A stretch of 64,000 bases of DNA from Rhizophagus clarus (lineage: Eukaryota; Glomeromycota; Glomeromycetes; Glomerales; Glomeraceae), in assembly GCA_015698045.1 (NCBI GenBank), contig BLAL01000274.1, positions 1,827,678 to 1,891,677 on the forward strand, in the 5' to 3' direction. The notes beneath the pieces were generated by a model. The model was not told the DNA's origin. It did no database searches and saw only the letters and a list, made by a program, of their open reading frames with translations. The position numbers and the translations under genes are program-made. Shown in pieces: positions 45,034 to 54,913 of this stretch (positions within the stretch are counted from its first letter, which is position 1; each line of letters opens with the position of its first letter).

Positions 45034-45868
45034 CCCTACGAAAAAAGAATGTCCAGAAAATATCTACGAAAATGCCCGGAAATTGTCCAGGTGCTTCAAA
45101 AATTGTCATGAAAATGTCCAGGAAATTGATCTATTTTGCTGTTCGGAATTTTTTGCATGCCCGGTTTTTTTTATACATGAAATTTTCCGGACAAATTCCA
45201 GACAAATAAACCCAACAAATTCTGGACATAAAATATTCCAGACATATTCTGAACAAATAAACCCAACAAATTCCAGACACAAAATATTCCAGACATATTC
45301 TGGACAAAATAAACCAAACAAATTCCAGACATAAAATATTCTAGACATATTCTGGACAAAATAAACCAAACAAATTCCGGACATGAAAAAATTCCAGACA
45401 AATTCTGGACAAAATAAACCAAACAAATTCTGGACATTTGAAATTCTGGACAAATAAAACCAACAAATTCCGGACATAATAAAATTCTGGACAAATTCTA
45501 AACAATGTTTCTAAGAATGTAAAATTTTAAATTTTAAAAAAAATGCAAAAAGCACAAAACTGATATTTAAAACCACCCCCTGACGTAATAAGTAAAATTG
45601 AAGAGCAACCAAAATGCTATCTATGATATTAATTCAAACTTTGGTTAATTGTGTAGAAAGTGGTAAACTCCTGCTGATCATCCAGGATAAAATTGGATTG
45701 TTCAGAATTCTGGACAAATTCTGGACTAATTTGAACCCGAACATATTCCGAACATCCAGAAACGCGCACATTTTGGAACATTTTCTGGATTTACCAACAT
45801 CCGGAAATTGTTTGCTTATTTTTCTGGACAATTTCAGCATGAATTCCGGATGCATTTTTTTCGTAGGG
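45034..45868. mobile_element. 835-bp inverted-repeat element packed with GGACA/TGTCC motifs
   Basis: The ends CCCTACGAAAAAA are exact inverted copies (45034 and 45868). AAA flanks both sides, which is not decisive. The region 45175-45500 is about five tandem units of ~62 bases with repeated CCGGACA/CCAGACA and 'AATAAACCAAACAAATTC'; further motifs in both orientations lie at 45700-45850. Long open frames on the minus strand are translations of the repeat. No transposase. Confidence 0.7.
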
Positions 45869-45964
45869 AAAGAATACCTCAAATTTAATTTTAATTTTAT
45901 CTGTCTTTACTCTACAAAAAATGAAGATGAAAAAGAAAGGTCCAACATTTGGTTTAAGAAACAA

Positions 45965-46095
45965 TCAGGAAAATTGTGGAATTCTAAAATAATTCCAGTA
46001 TTTTCCAAACAAGTGGTATTTTTATCGTAGATCGAAGGATCCATGTAGAGTACATGAAATACATAGAATTCCACGTATTTCTCAACTAACCCATG
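45965..46095. repeat. Dispersed small inverted-repeat element, copy 2
   Basis: Shares 'TTGTGGAATTCTAAAATAAT' then 'TCCAGTATTTTCC' and the right block 'ATAGAATTCCACGTATTTCT' then 'AACTAACCC' with the copy at 40830-40985. Confidence 0.55.
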
Positions 46096-46659
46096 CATGC
46101 GGAATTACATGATACACCTAAAAATTCCTGATGCTGTTGATATATCTATGTTTATTTTTTTAGTGAATTATTGAATTTAAAATATCCTAGGTTTCATTCA
46201 ATGTGAATGACTGTGCACCGTTTACCGTTTAAAAACCTATTCTAATTGCTTGTCAAAAGGAAAATTCCATTATTTACAATTAAATTGATTAAAAACGAAG
46301 TGGATTTAAAGGCCTGAAATCGTGGGAACAAATTTCTTTAACATAAATCGGTTCAATCCAGTCCAGGCTGAAAGACCGGTCTTTTGGGACCGGAACCAAA
46401 CCTTAGTCATGGTATAAAATTTGTATATTTTTATTTATTTATATCTGCAATCTACTATAGCAAAAATTCGTTATCTTCCTCTGAAGTATCTTTTGGAAAG
46501 CACCTGGAACACCACCCCGTATTAAATGAAAAAGAGGAAAAACAAAAATAAAATAAATAACCAATAAGCGTAAACTACATACAGTAAGCGAGAATGATAT
46601 GGTTTAAAAAGTAAACAAAAAAGAAAAAAAGTTAGTAACTCACAAAAGAGAAATAAATT

Positions 46660-48300
46660 TTTAATTAAAACCCTAATCCGTAAAACTTCAAGTGGCCATC
46701 TCTCACAACTCATCAAAATCTGTCTTTGGAGAAAGCGAGTATATAGAAAGTGAGTAACGTAAATTGGCTAAGTAACGTAAAGTATCATAAATCACATGTT
46801 GATTTACGTTGTAAAAATTTTTCCATCTTACGTTACTTATAAATTTCACGTGATTTGTACAGACCTTGTGGCGCGATCAGCTTTTATTTACCATCACAAA
46901 AAGATTATTTCTCCCACAAACTCTCTTTTTCTTCTTTTTTCTTTTTTTTTAAAAAAATCTAACAAGTAATAAAAAAGTTCAATATTTTTAAAGAACCTAT
47001 TCTTATTTACAACGAACGCGTTTTTTATAAATTTTATAATATTAATTTTCACTTCAGCAGTTAAGTAAACAATATGCGTGTATTAATTTTATTGATATTG
47101 TTTAAATACTTGTGAAGAAATAGATGTCTTTATTTTAAGAAAACTATATTACATTTATTTTTCAATATTACAGTATGGTTTCAGTGCCCTTGCTAAATGA
47201 AATAAACTCAAGAAGTTTAGTAATGACATCAATACTTTATATGAAATTACTTTGTTTTTACACTTAATGGCATATTTTAGCACTTTTTTTTAAAATTAAA
47301 TAGGCTTTGGAAATTTAGATATTAATTTCATTGTTAGTTTTAATATTAGTGTTTTTATGAGTATTTGAAACTATTTTATTAAAAGTAATGTTTATCAGTT
47401 TATTAAAATTGATTTTATAAAGTATTGATTTATAAATAAATGTGTTATCAAAAAATTTACTTAAAATAAATTATAAATTATTTTAAGAAATTTTTTAAGG
47501 TAAATGTTACAGCACGTGCGAAACAATTATCCAAATCAAAATAAACATTTGCTGTCAGATCACGTGACAAAATAGGAAGGAACGTGAGGTAATAAAATTT
47601 CATCTTACGTTCCGTGTCTTTATTTAAAGAAGAGTAACATAATTACATAATTTTACCACTTTACGTTACGCACTTAGCCAATTTACGTTACGCACTTGCT
47701 ACCTACCGGGAGAAAGCATACTCCTAATTACTCTAGAATTGGCAAAAAAAGACATTATAATCCGCTTTTTTATCACTATGCTGTTTGTTGTAATCAACCT
47801 TTTTGTTATTCTTCTTGTTAATTGATTCTTCTTTATGCTTTCTGTCCTTTTTTGAAGGCGCTTTTGTCATGAGTTCTTTGATTTTTAATCAAGAGCATGT
47901 GGTGATATTAAAAATCTCACCGCATACAAAAACTAAGAAACAATGTCCCGAACTCGAATCTACAAAAAAAAAGAAATAAGATATGTTAATACACGTCTCT
48001 AATTAAAATATTAAAAAAATTAAAGTTTCACAACAGGCGCTGTGAAATTTACCAATCGTTCCGTCACCTTAACCATTGGAAGGGTTGATTTGGTAGAGTA
48101 TCAAATAATATGCGGCGAAGATTCTCATATCTTTCAATAATTTTAAATCTTTCTCCTTTGGACACATTTATCGCTTTGGTTTTAAATTCCTTCATTCAAG
48201 AATTTATAAGACTTATGGCGGTCTCAGAGCTGCACTTTGTGTACCTTGAATTTCTATTTTCACTGGGTAAAATCAAAATTCCTGGAAACCATATTTTCAC
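46660..48300 (-). pseudogene. Decayed gene split by a MULE insertion
   Basis: Minus-strand coding-like pieces in order: 'MKEFKTKAINVSKGERFKI' and 'RRILFDTLPNQPFQWLR' (48200-48065), 'IKELMTKAPSKKDRKHKEE' and 'NNKKVDYNKQHSDKKADYN' (47885-47755), then 'MSFFANSRVIRSML'. The last piece runs into the inserted element and appears to resume on its far side as 'SPKTDFDEL', with a stop nearby. Family not recognised. Confidence 0.45.
46737..47708. mobile_element. 972-bp Mutator-like (MULE) non-autonomous element
   Basis: A perfect 9-base target duplication GGAGAAAGC lies at 46728-46736 and 47709-47717. The terminal repeats begin GAGTATATAGAAAGTGAG / CGGTAGGTAGCAAGTGCG and share TAACGTAAATTGGCTAAGT and AACGTAAAGT. 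The interior is AT-rich without a transposase. TCACGTGAT (46846), CACGTG (47513) and TCACGTGAC (47560) sit just inside the two ends in roughly mirrored positions. Confidence 0.85.
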
Positions 48301-49184
48301 ACAAATATTTTGATATATTCTCTATAGTCCGATTGATACACGTATAGGTTAGTAAAGTATATGGCCGTTAGCCTGTTACAATTTCATATAAAACCATATG
48401 GTAAAAATTTTACCATAAAAAAAAAATACATGAATTTTTGTAAAACTGAGACGGCCAGGTCACGAGAATCTAAAAAATTTTCCTAGCTTAACATAAATTC
48501 AACTTTTAATTATACATTTTTTTTCGTAAATTTCTTTACACTATAATGGCAAACTGCAACGACCCACACACCTTAGGAATAATAAGTGTTTTTTTTGGAG
48601 CTCAATGGTGACAAATATACCGATCATTTTTTGTGAAATTTATATATTACCGGTTATAATACAAAACTAATGATCAATAGCAACAATCTATTTCAAATAT
48701 GCTTGTGTGGTTTGGTATTTTAAATTTTCTCATTTATAATTAGTAATCTTGTGTTAGCGTGTTTCTTACAATAATAGATTCTGGGAAGCCATATATATTA
48801 TGTGGTGATAAGATCGAGGCTGATCTGTGAAATAACTATTACTTATATCAGACAGTTTTTAATTATTGATAGACTTTATTTTAATAAACATAAAAATAAA
48901 TAAGAAAAATCACGGACAACTATCAGAAAACGTGGTATAAATTTTTATTAGTCTATATATTAATTAGGCTTACATATTATGCCGTACACAATAATTTTCT
49001 CAGATTTTAAACTATAAACTACTAATAAATCGCCTAAAGTTATAATAATTTTATAATAAATAAATAACTCGGAAATTTAAAAATATTAATTATTGAAACA
49101 GTTAAAATAAAAATGTAGCTTCAACAATTATCTGTAATATACAATAAAACAATATAAAATTCTATAATTCATATACCAATTATA
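48301..49184. other. Intergenic, nothing recognised
   Basis: AT-rich, with a short palindromic 'ATATGGTAAAAATTTTACCAT' at about 48398. It forms the 3' flank of the minus-strand F-box gene. Confidence 0.4.
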
Positions 49185-50606
49185 TTAAAGATTTGTATTT
49201 CCTATCACTCCTTCATTAATATACTTTCTAATTATTTTTATGTGTTCTATTGTAAAATTATCTTCGTGAATATTATCCTTGATACCAAATTCAAGTAAAT
49301 CTCGTCCCCTATAACTTTCAAAAAATCTTTCAATAGCATCGATTGAATATTTCCAACCTCCACTAAGTTTTATATTATTTAAAGTCATGGGAGAAAATTT
49401 TGTTAAAATATCTAATAATTCATCACCTATATTGTTATTTTCATATAAATTTTTGAGACGTAACTTACTTAATTTACTACAATTTAATAATAATGGTTTT
49501 ACATAAATCAAATCCTTAGGTCCAAGATATGTAGATAAGTACTCAATCTTTGGACAATTATTAGCTATTGCTTTAATTAACATTCCTGTATTCTCAGCAT
49601 CTCTATTAGACATGTCAATATAAACATACGAAATATTTCCTTCTGTCTTTTCAATTAATATTGCCAATTCTTTAAAACATGATACCCCGCCAATTTTAAG
49701 AGATTGAAGCTTCGGAAATTTCGAAATAGATAAATATTGTTGAAATTCTTTAATCTTTTCGCTATTACATTCATCATATTGATAAATTGTTAAATCTTTT
49801 AAGTAGATGAGTGATGATAAAAATGAATGTGGAATAAAACCAACTAAATTAGAAGAATAAAGATTATTTATTGTACAACCTTTTCTTGCTAATACTTTAC
49901 TTAACTCTTCACAAGTACCTTCATTTTCTTTCTTAATATAATAAGAACTAAATGATATACTTTTTAAATTTCTCTGTGCATCTATTAAAGAAATTAATCC
50001 AGGATTACTTTGAGAATATTTATTAACAATTAATTCATTTAAATCTTTGCAAATTTGTGCCATTTCATAAAGATCGTTTGAATTTATAGAATTCATATTA
50101 ATTCTTAAATTATTAAGTTGAGAGAAACATGATAAAGCATCTGGAAATGATGATAAAGGTTGAGATGTTTCCCACGTTAATTCTTTAACATTTTTACATT
50201 GACTAACAAATAACTTGTAAATTTCTTGTTCTAAAAGATCCCTTCTTCTCGTAAAATCATAATTATTCACTATATTTATAATATTATTTATATGTTGAGC
50301 TCCCGGAAATTTACAAAAACTAACGTAATTAAATGTTAGTGGTTTTGAAAGAATAGTTGAAGGTAAACTAATGTTATTTTCAAATAAAAGTTGTCTTGAA
50401 GATGTTGATAGATGAGAAATTATAATATTTATAAGTTTTTCTGATTCCTTACGATCAGTAGTAAACCATGGATGTTTTCTCCATAAGATAGGAACTATTA
50501 AATGGCACCATTCTCTATTAACTAAAAGACAGGAATGTAGGGATTTTTTATCTGTCCGTAATTCATTGAAAATAAGAATAAGACAGTCAATATTTAATCT
50601 TTCCAT
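49185..50606 (-). CDS. F-box/LRR-like protein, 473 aa
   Basis: Intronless frame starting 'MERLNIDCLILIFNEL'. Residues 1-45 form the F-box ('LHSCLLVNREWCHLIVPILWRK'). The remainder carries irregular leucine-rich repeats and the C-terminal 'FTIEHIKIIRKYINEGVIGNTNL', which parallels the ends of the two + strand paralogues ('FTEEHKVIVKKYFDEGIIKETNFL'-like). It is a more distant member of the same family. Expected role is SCF substrate receptor (inference). The upstream region carries CACGTGA, CACGTGG and a TGACGTACGT motif. Confidence 0.8.
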   Translation of the reverse strand: MERLNIDCLILIFNELRTDKKSLHSCLLVNREWCHLIVPILWRKHPWFTTDRKESEKLINIIISHLSTSSRQLLFENNISLPSTILSKPLTFNYVSFCKFPGAQHINNIINIVNNYDFTRRRDLLEQEIYKLFVSQCKNVKELTWETSQPLSSFPDALSCFSQLNNLRINMNSINSNDLYEMAQICKDLNELIVNKYSQSNPGLISLIDAQRNLKSISFSSYYIKKENEGTCEELSKVLARKGCTINNLYSSNLVGFIPHSFLSSLIYLKDLTIYQYDECNSEKIKEFQQYLSISKFPKLQSLKIGGVSCFKELAILIEKTEGNISYVYIDMSNRDAENTGMLIKAIANNCPKIEYLSTYLGPKDLIYVKPLLLNCSKLSKLRLKNLYENNNIGDELLDILTKFSPMTLNNIKLSGGWKYSIDAIERFFESYRGRDLLEFGIKDNIHEDNFTIEHIKIIRKYINEGVIGNTNL

Positions 50607-51266
50607 TTTATTTTATTAAGGGGTGTAAAAATGAATACGATACGAATAAAAAAAAAAAAGAAAAGAAAAATTTTAATTCGTCTATAAATTACGTACAAAT
50701 TTTTATTCATTCACAGTTTAGGTTATACACGAAATCGAACCAATATAAAAATGACGATGATCTTTCGTACAATGGGTCACAATTATTTTGTATTACAAAA
50801 TAAGAAATTAATTACCGATTTCAGGATCGGCTAAAAGTGATCTCCCGCATTTTCGCCATAAGTTTTCTCACGTGATCATAATTTAATAATCACATGATTA
50901 ATTTTAGCCAATTAAAAATGTCGGCTAAAACACGTGGAGTCGTGATGACGTACGTATAAAACTTGTTCATTGAATAGGAAAACAAAAAAACCATTACTCC
51001 GATGTGATTGTTTAATTTCTATTTTCAATTATGTGTTACTATCAAATGATTTCCAAGTTTTACAACTATAATTTTCGCCTTTTCTTATTTTATTATTATT
51101 AAATAATTAAACTATAAGAACCAACTTTGTGTTCTTTTTAAAAAAAAGTATGCAATAATAATTGTATTTGTATTTAAATTTTATCCCGTTCTACTTAAAA
51201 CATCAAAAATTCTTATACAATAAACTATATAATTATTTACAAATATTTTATTTATATAGCAGATAA
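50607..51266 (-). promoter_or_regulatory. Upstream region of the F-box gene with clustered E-box and CRE-like motifs
   Basis: Within about 90 bases: TCACGTGATC (50869), AATCACATGATT (50889), CACGTGG (50931) and TGACGTACGT (50946). A 'CGGCTAAAA' word occurs on both sides (50828 and 50922). Likely regulatory; binding factors not known. Confidence 0.4.
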
Positions 51267-51274
51267 ACAATAAT

Positions 51275-51581
51275 TAGTGCTCCTACCGGGTCATGTTGGG
51301 TCGGGTTTTGAAGATATAACCGACCCGACCTAAGTGAAAAAAATCAAGACCCTAAACTCGACCTGAGTATGGATTGACCCGATATCCCGGGTCTAAACCC
51401 GAATTTTTAAGGAAAAAAACACCTTTATTATAATTAATTAGTAATCGATCAATAACCCGGGTCAACCGGGTCGAATCATGCGGGTCACCGGGTCATAAAA
51501 ATTATTAAACTCGACCCGAGCTTTTAAGTCGGGTCGGGTCGCATAACCCAGGTTAACTCGTATGTATCGATCGGAGCACTA
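51275..51581. mobile_element. 307-bp hAT-type MITE rich in CGGGTC
   Basis: Terminal TAGTGCTCC is inverted at both ends, with a perfect 8-base target duplication ACAATAAT (51267-51274 and 51582-51589), as for hAT elements. The interior is strikingly GC-rich for this genome, with over a dozen CGGGTC/GACCCG words in both orientations that could fold into a complex hairpin. Confidence 0.85.
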
Positions 51582-51779
51582 ACAATAATTATTATAGATT
51601 AGCGCAATATCATATTATGAATAAATAAACAAGTTCTTATGCTATATCTTATACCTTATTGTAATAAATAAATATAAACGCTTTAAATTATTTGAAATAT
51701 TTATTAAATAAAACTTATAATAAAATATACATTTATAAAACTCCGAACCTTCTCCATAATTTTTATATACTAATGCCCT

Positions 51780-52280
51780 ATAAGAAATGTGTATACGGGA
51801 ATGACACGTTTTGTATACTTTTGAGATACGTTTTTAGCAATTCCGTATAAAAATTCCGTATATTTAATAAGTAATTCATTCTTGGATGTTTTTTTAAAAA
51901 ATTAGCATATACGGAAAAAATCAGTGTATACGGAATTTGTAAGGAATTTTTGAACTTCATCTTTTAATAATGAAATCTAAATACGAAAAATGATCATTTT
52001 GTATACGTTTTTAGAGATTCCGTATAAAATTCTGTATATTTAATAAGTAATTTGTTTCCGAATGCTGTTTTTTAAAAAAAAATTAATAAATCCATATATA
52101 CGGAATTTATAAGGAATTTTTGAACTTCATCTTTTAATAATTTCCTATAAAAAAATCTAAATACAAAAAATGTATACGTTTTTTTGGAGATTCTGTATAA
52201 ATTCCGTATATTTAATGTTTTTAATGTAATTTGTATATGGAAATAATATATACTGAATTTTTAAAACTATAATATACAAA
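51780..52280. repeat. Three tandem copies of the TTCCGTATA repeat
   Basis: Three diverged units of about 170 bases, each with 'GAGATACGTTTTTAG/GTATACGTTTTTAGAGATTC', 'TTCCGTATATTTAATAAGTAAT', a T-run and 'TACGGAATTTGTAAGGAATT' then 'TTTGAACTTCATCTTTTAAT'. Same family as 4300-4530. Confidence 0.65.
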
Positions 52281-52364
52281 ATTTTTATTTTCAAAAACAT
52301 CAAAAACATTAAAGTTTAGATTATTTAAAAACAATATAAAATTATATATATATATTTAATATTT

Positions 52365-52470
52365 ATAGCACGCATCTTTATTTTTTTTTTTTATTGTTAA
52401 AGACCGTAACACGTATCTTTATTTTATTTATTTAATGTTATGACCAGTATCACGTATCTTTATTAATTTC
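52365..52470. repeat. Three direct repeats of CACGYATCTTTATT
   Basis: Words GCACGCATCTTTATT, ACACGTATCTTTATT and TCACGTATCTTTATT lie at about 52369, 52420 and 52452. The E-box TCACGTGATT follows at 52501. Confidence 0.6.
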
Positions 52471-52919
52471 AAAATTAGGGTGTTACTACAAGAACCCTTA
52501 TCACGTGATTTAACAAAATTATAATTATTACGAAAAATTATATTATCATTATTCTAAAAAAAAAAAAATAAAACATTAGTGAATGCTTTATTAAAAAATA
52601 TACAATGAATATTTTATATAATTACATTAAAAGACTTCATCAACTTGGTATTGCAGTCAGATATTACTTTCCAAACTGAAATCTAGCTACTCAAAATCTA
52701 AAAAAGAAATAACCGTTTGTAAACATTTTGCTTAAAAATAAAATAAATGTAAAAATGAAATAAAAAATACCTGGTTCTTTTAAATAAGGAATTGTTTTAA
52801 AAAAACTTGTTTACTCACATGATAAGACCCCAGATTGCTAATTTCATTTTTCATTAGAAAATTATTTACATAACAAAAATTATAAAAAAAAAAGTCCAAC
52901 ACTAGAAAATATAAAGAAA

Positions 52920-53345
52920 AAATGCCCACCCCCCACAATTGGACGAAAAAAAGTTTGCTCCAATCAAACGTGTCCAACCCCAATTGGACGAGAAAAAAAA
53001 AATGTTTGACCCCAATCAAACGTGTCCAACCCCAATTGGACGAGAAAAAAAAAAAATATGAAAAAAATTAACCCTAACGTTCAACACAGAAAATTATAAA
53101 AATATATAATAAAGTTTGATTTTTATCCCCTTCAAATTCTTTTTTTTTTTTTTTTTTGAAAAAAAATTTTTTAGCACCCAATCCAGAAAAATTAAAATTG
53201 ATTTTTTGTCCCCTTCAATTTTTTTTTTTTTTTTAAAAAAAAATTTTTAACGTCCAACCCAGAAAATTATAAAAAAAAAATATATAAAAAAAGTTTGACT
53301 AATTTTAGTCACGAAAAAAAAAAAATTTTTTTTTCTTCAATTTCA
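52920..53345. repeat. Tandem repeat with CCCCAATTGGACGAG units and A/T runs
   Basis: Two to three units of about 55 bases contain 'CAATTGGACGA', an A-run, 'GTTTG..CCAATCAAACGTGT' and 'CCAACCCC'. They are followed by two units of about 110 bases with 'CCAACCCAGAAAATTA', 'ATCCCCTTCAA' and long T and A runs. No gene. Confidence 0.6.
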
Positions 53346-53447
53346 TAAAAAAAAAAAAAAACTAAAAAAAAAAAAAATTTGCAGATTCTATTCAAAATTA
53401 AAAAGGTTAATTAAAATTAAGTTTTTAAATTTTATATTTTGAAAATT

Positions 53448-54485
53448 TTACTTACAAGATTTAAGCCGCCATGGCTCTTTGGACTTCTTATTTTTACAAT
53501 CCTTTGCTACATGGTTATTACTTTGCCAGCAGTGCACACAGTAACCTTTGTAATTTTCCGGAATACTGGGGCAACTGTGCAGCCAATGATCTTTTTTGCA
53601 GTACAAGCAAATTAATTTATCTGTTTTTATAATTTTTAAATTTTATTAAATAAATAGTGTAATCTATTTTATATTAAAAATTGATAAATTGATAAATTTT
53701 ATTACCGTGCTGCTTTGGTAAGAGTTCTTGTTGCTGTTGCTGCTGCTGCTGCAGCTGTTGTTGATATTGTTGGTGTAGCTGCTGCAGCTGTGATTGATGT
53801 TGTTGCTGTAGCTGCTGCAGCTGTAGTTGGTGTTGTTGCTGCTGTTGCATTGTTGTTGGTATCATTGTCATTGGTATCGTTGTCGTCATTACTGATGATG
53901 TGGCTGTTGATACAGCCGCTGAAGTGGGTACGGTAACTAATTATAAAATAGAAATTTTACATTTGTTAGATATTTTTATAAAGATATTAGCAAATTATAA
54001 TTATAGACATGTGATATACAATGAAAAATAAAAAAGTTGTGACACAGGTGACAGAGAGTATGGTAACATTGTATACGTGACAAATAAATTATTTTTTATA
54101 TAAAATAATAAAATTTACTGATACCGAAACCTATTGATGGTTTAAAGAACGAAGTCCCAAATACAGGCCTCTCGAATATAGGTCTTTCGACCACAGGAGT
54201 TGTTGGAGTTGTTGACCTATTTGGTTTATTTATTACAGGTTAAAAAAAGAAACATATTTTTAAAATTATAATTAAAGATTTTTCTTTTATTTTTATTATA
54301 TATAATTATCTTACTTACCATGAAATATTATTTTTATTATTGTAAATAGCGTTTAAGGTGTCCTTATGGACATTTCTCATCGCTTCACCCATCCCTTTAC
54401 TTAATTCTTGAGTTGTTATTTTAAGGGCCTTCAATGTAATTTCGTCTTCCTCTGTTTCCTCCAATTTTCGTTTGTTGGAAAACAT
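53448..54485 (-). CDS. Gln-rich zinc-knuckle protein, 220 aa
   Basis: Four exons on the minus strand: 54485-54319, 54216-54125, 53936-53706, 53620-53448. GT-AG ends and phases agree. N-terminus 'MFSNKRKLEETEEDEITLK' is charged; then a Pro/Thr linker ('STTPTTPVVERPIFERPVF'), a Met/Thr and poly-Gln tract (exon 3, encoded by CTG/TTG on the + strand), and finally two zinc-knuckle-like motifs: C-x2-C-x3-H-x4-C ('CLYCKKDHWLHSC') and C-x2-C-x5-H-x4-C ('CVHCWQSNNHVAKDC'). Zinc knuckles bind nucleic acid; such proteins occur in transposons as well as hosts. It lies about 430 bases downstream of, and on the same strand as, the Tnp2-like gene, so it may be a second gene of the same element. Confidence 0.7.
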
Positions 54486-54913
54486 TTTTATCGATAGAGC
54501 AAGGAAAGCGGGTAAGGAGAGGAGTATCGTATTTTTTTTTTTTATAATCATGATTTTTTTTCTTTTTTTTTCTTTTTTTTTTATAAAGCATGATTTTTTT
54601 TTCTTGTGCAAAAAAAAAAATCGTGGTAGATTTTTAAATTAGGGAATAGTCCACTATTTTATAGTATTTTAAGAAAATCTTGATGCAATAATTGATTATC
54701 TAAAGATTGAAAGTATAATAAACTTAACCATATTAAGGTCAATGACATAGCCATAAAAATCAATTACATAGTATTGGCATAGCCCACTTGACTATTTAAG
54801 AAATCGAATTGTCATAAGCCCACTTAAAATAAAATCAAAAATTTAATAGTATAATAACGTAGCCAACAGAAAAATATTTTATAATAATATTAAAAAAATT
54901 ATTATTAAATTTA
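54486..54913. other. Spacer between the zinc-knuckle and transposase genes
   Basis: Long T-runs (54530-54603) form the leader of the zinc-knuckle gene. After them 'CATAGCC' repeats at 54750, 54778 and 54849. No gene. Confidence 0.4.

Noticed and set aside
45106..45494. Minus-strand frames of 107-123 codons ('FVQN.SGIF', 'CPEFVGF')
   Set aside because: Direct translations of the 62-bp tandem repeat; two overlapping frames are equally open.
52484..52500. TACTACAAGAACCC, similar to a CACTA terminus, as the left end of the Tnp2 element
   Set aside because: No inverted partner found on the far side of the transposase, and the first base differs.
53715..53936. Val/Ala-rich + strand frame
   Set aside because: Antisense of the poly-Gln exon of the zinc-knuckle gene, which has splice and zinc-knuckle support.
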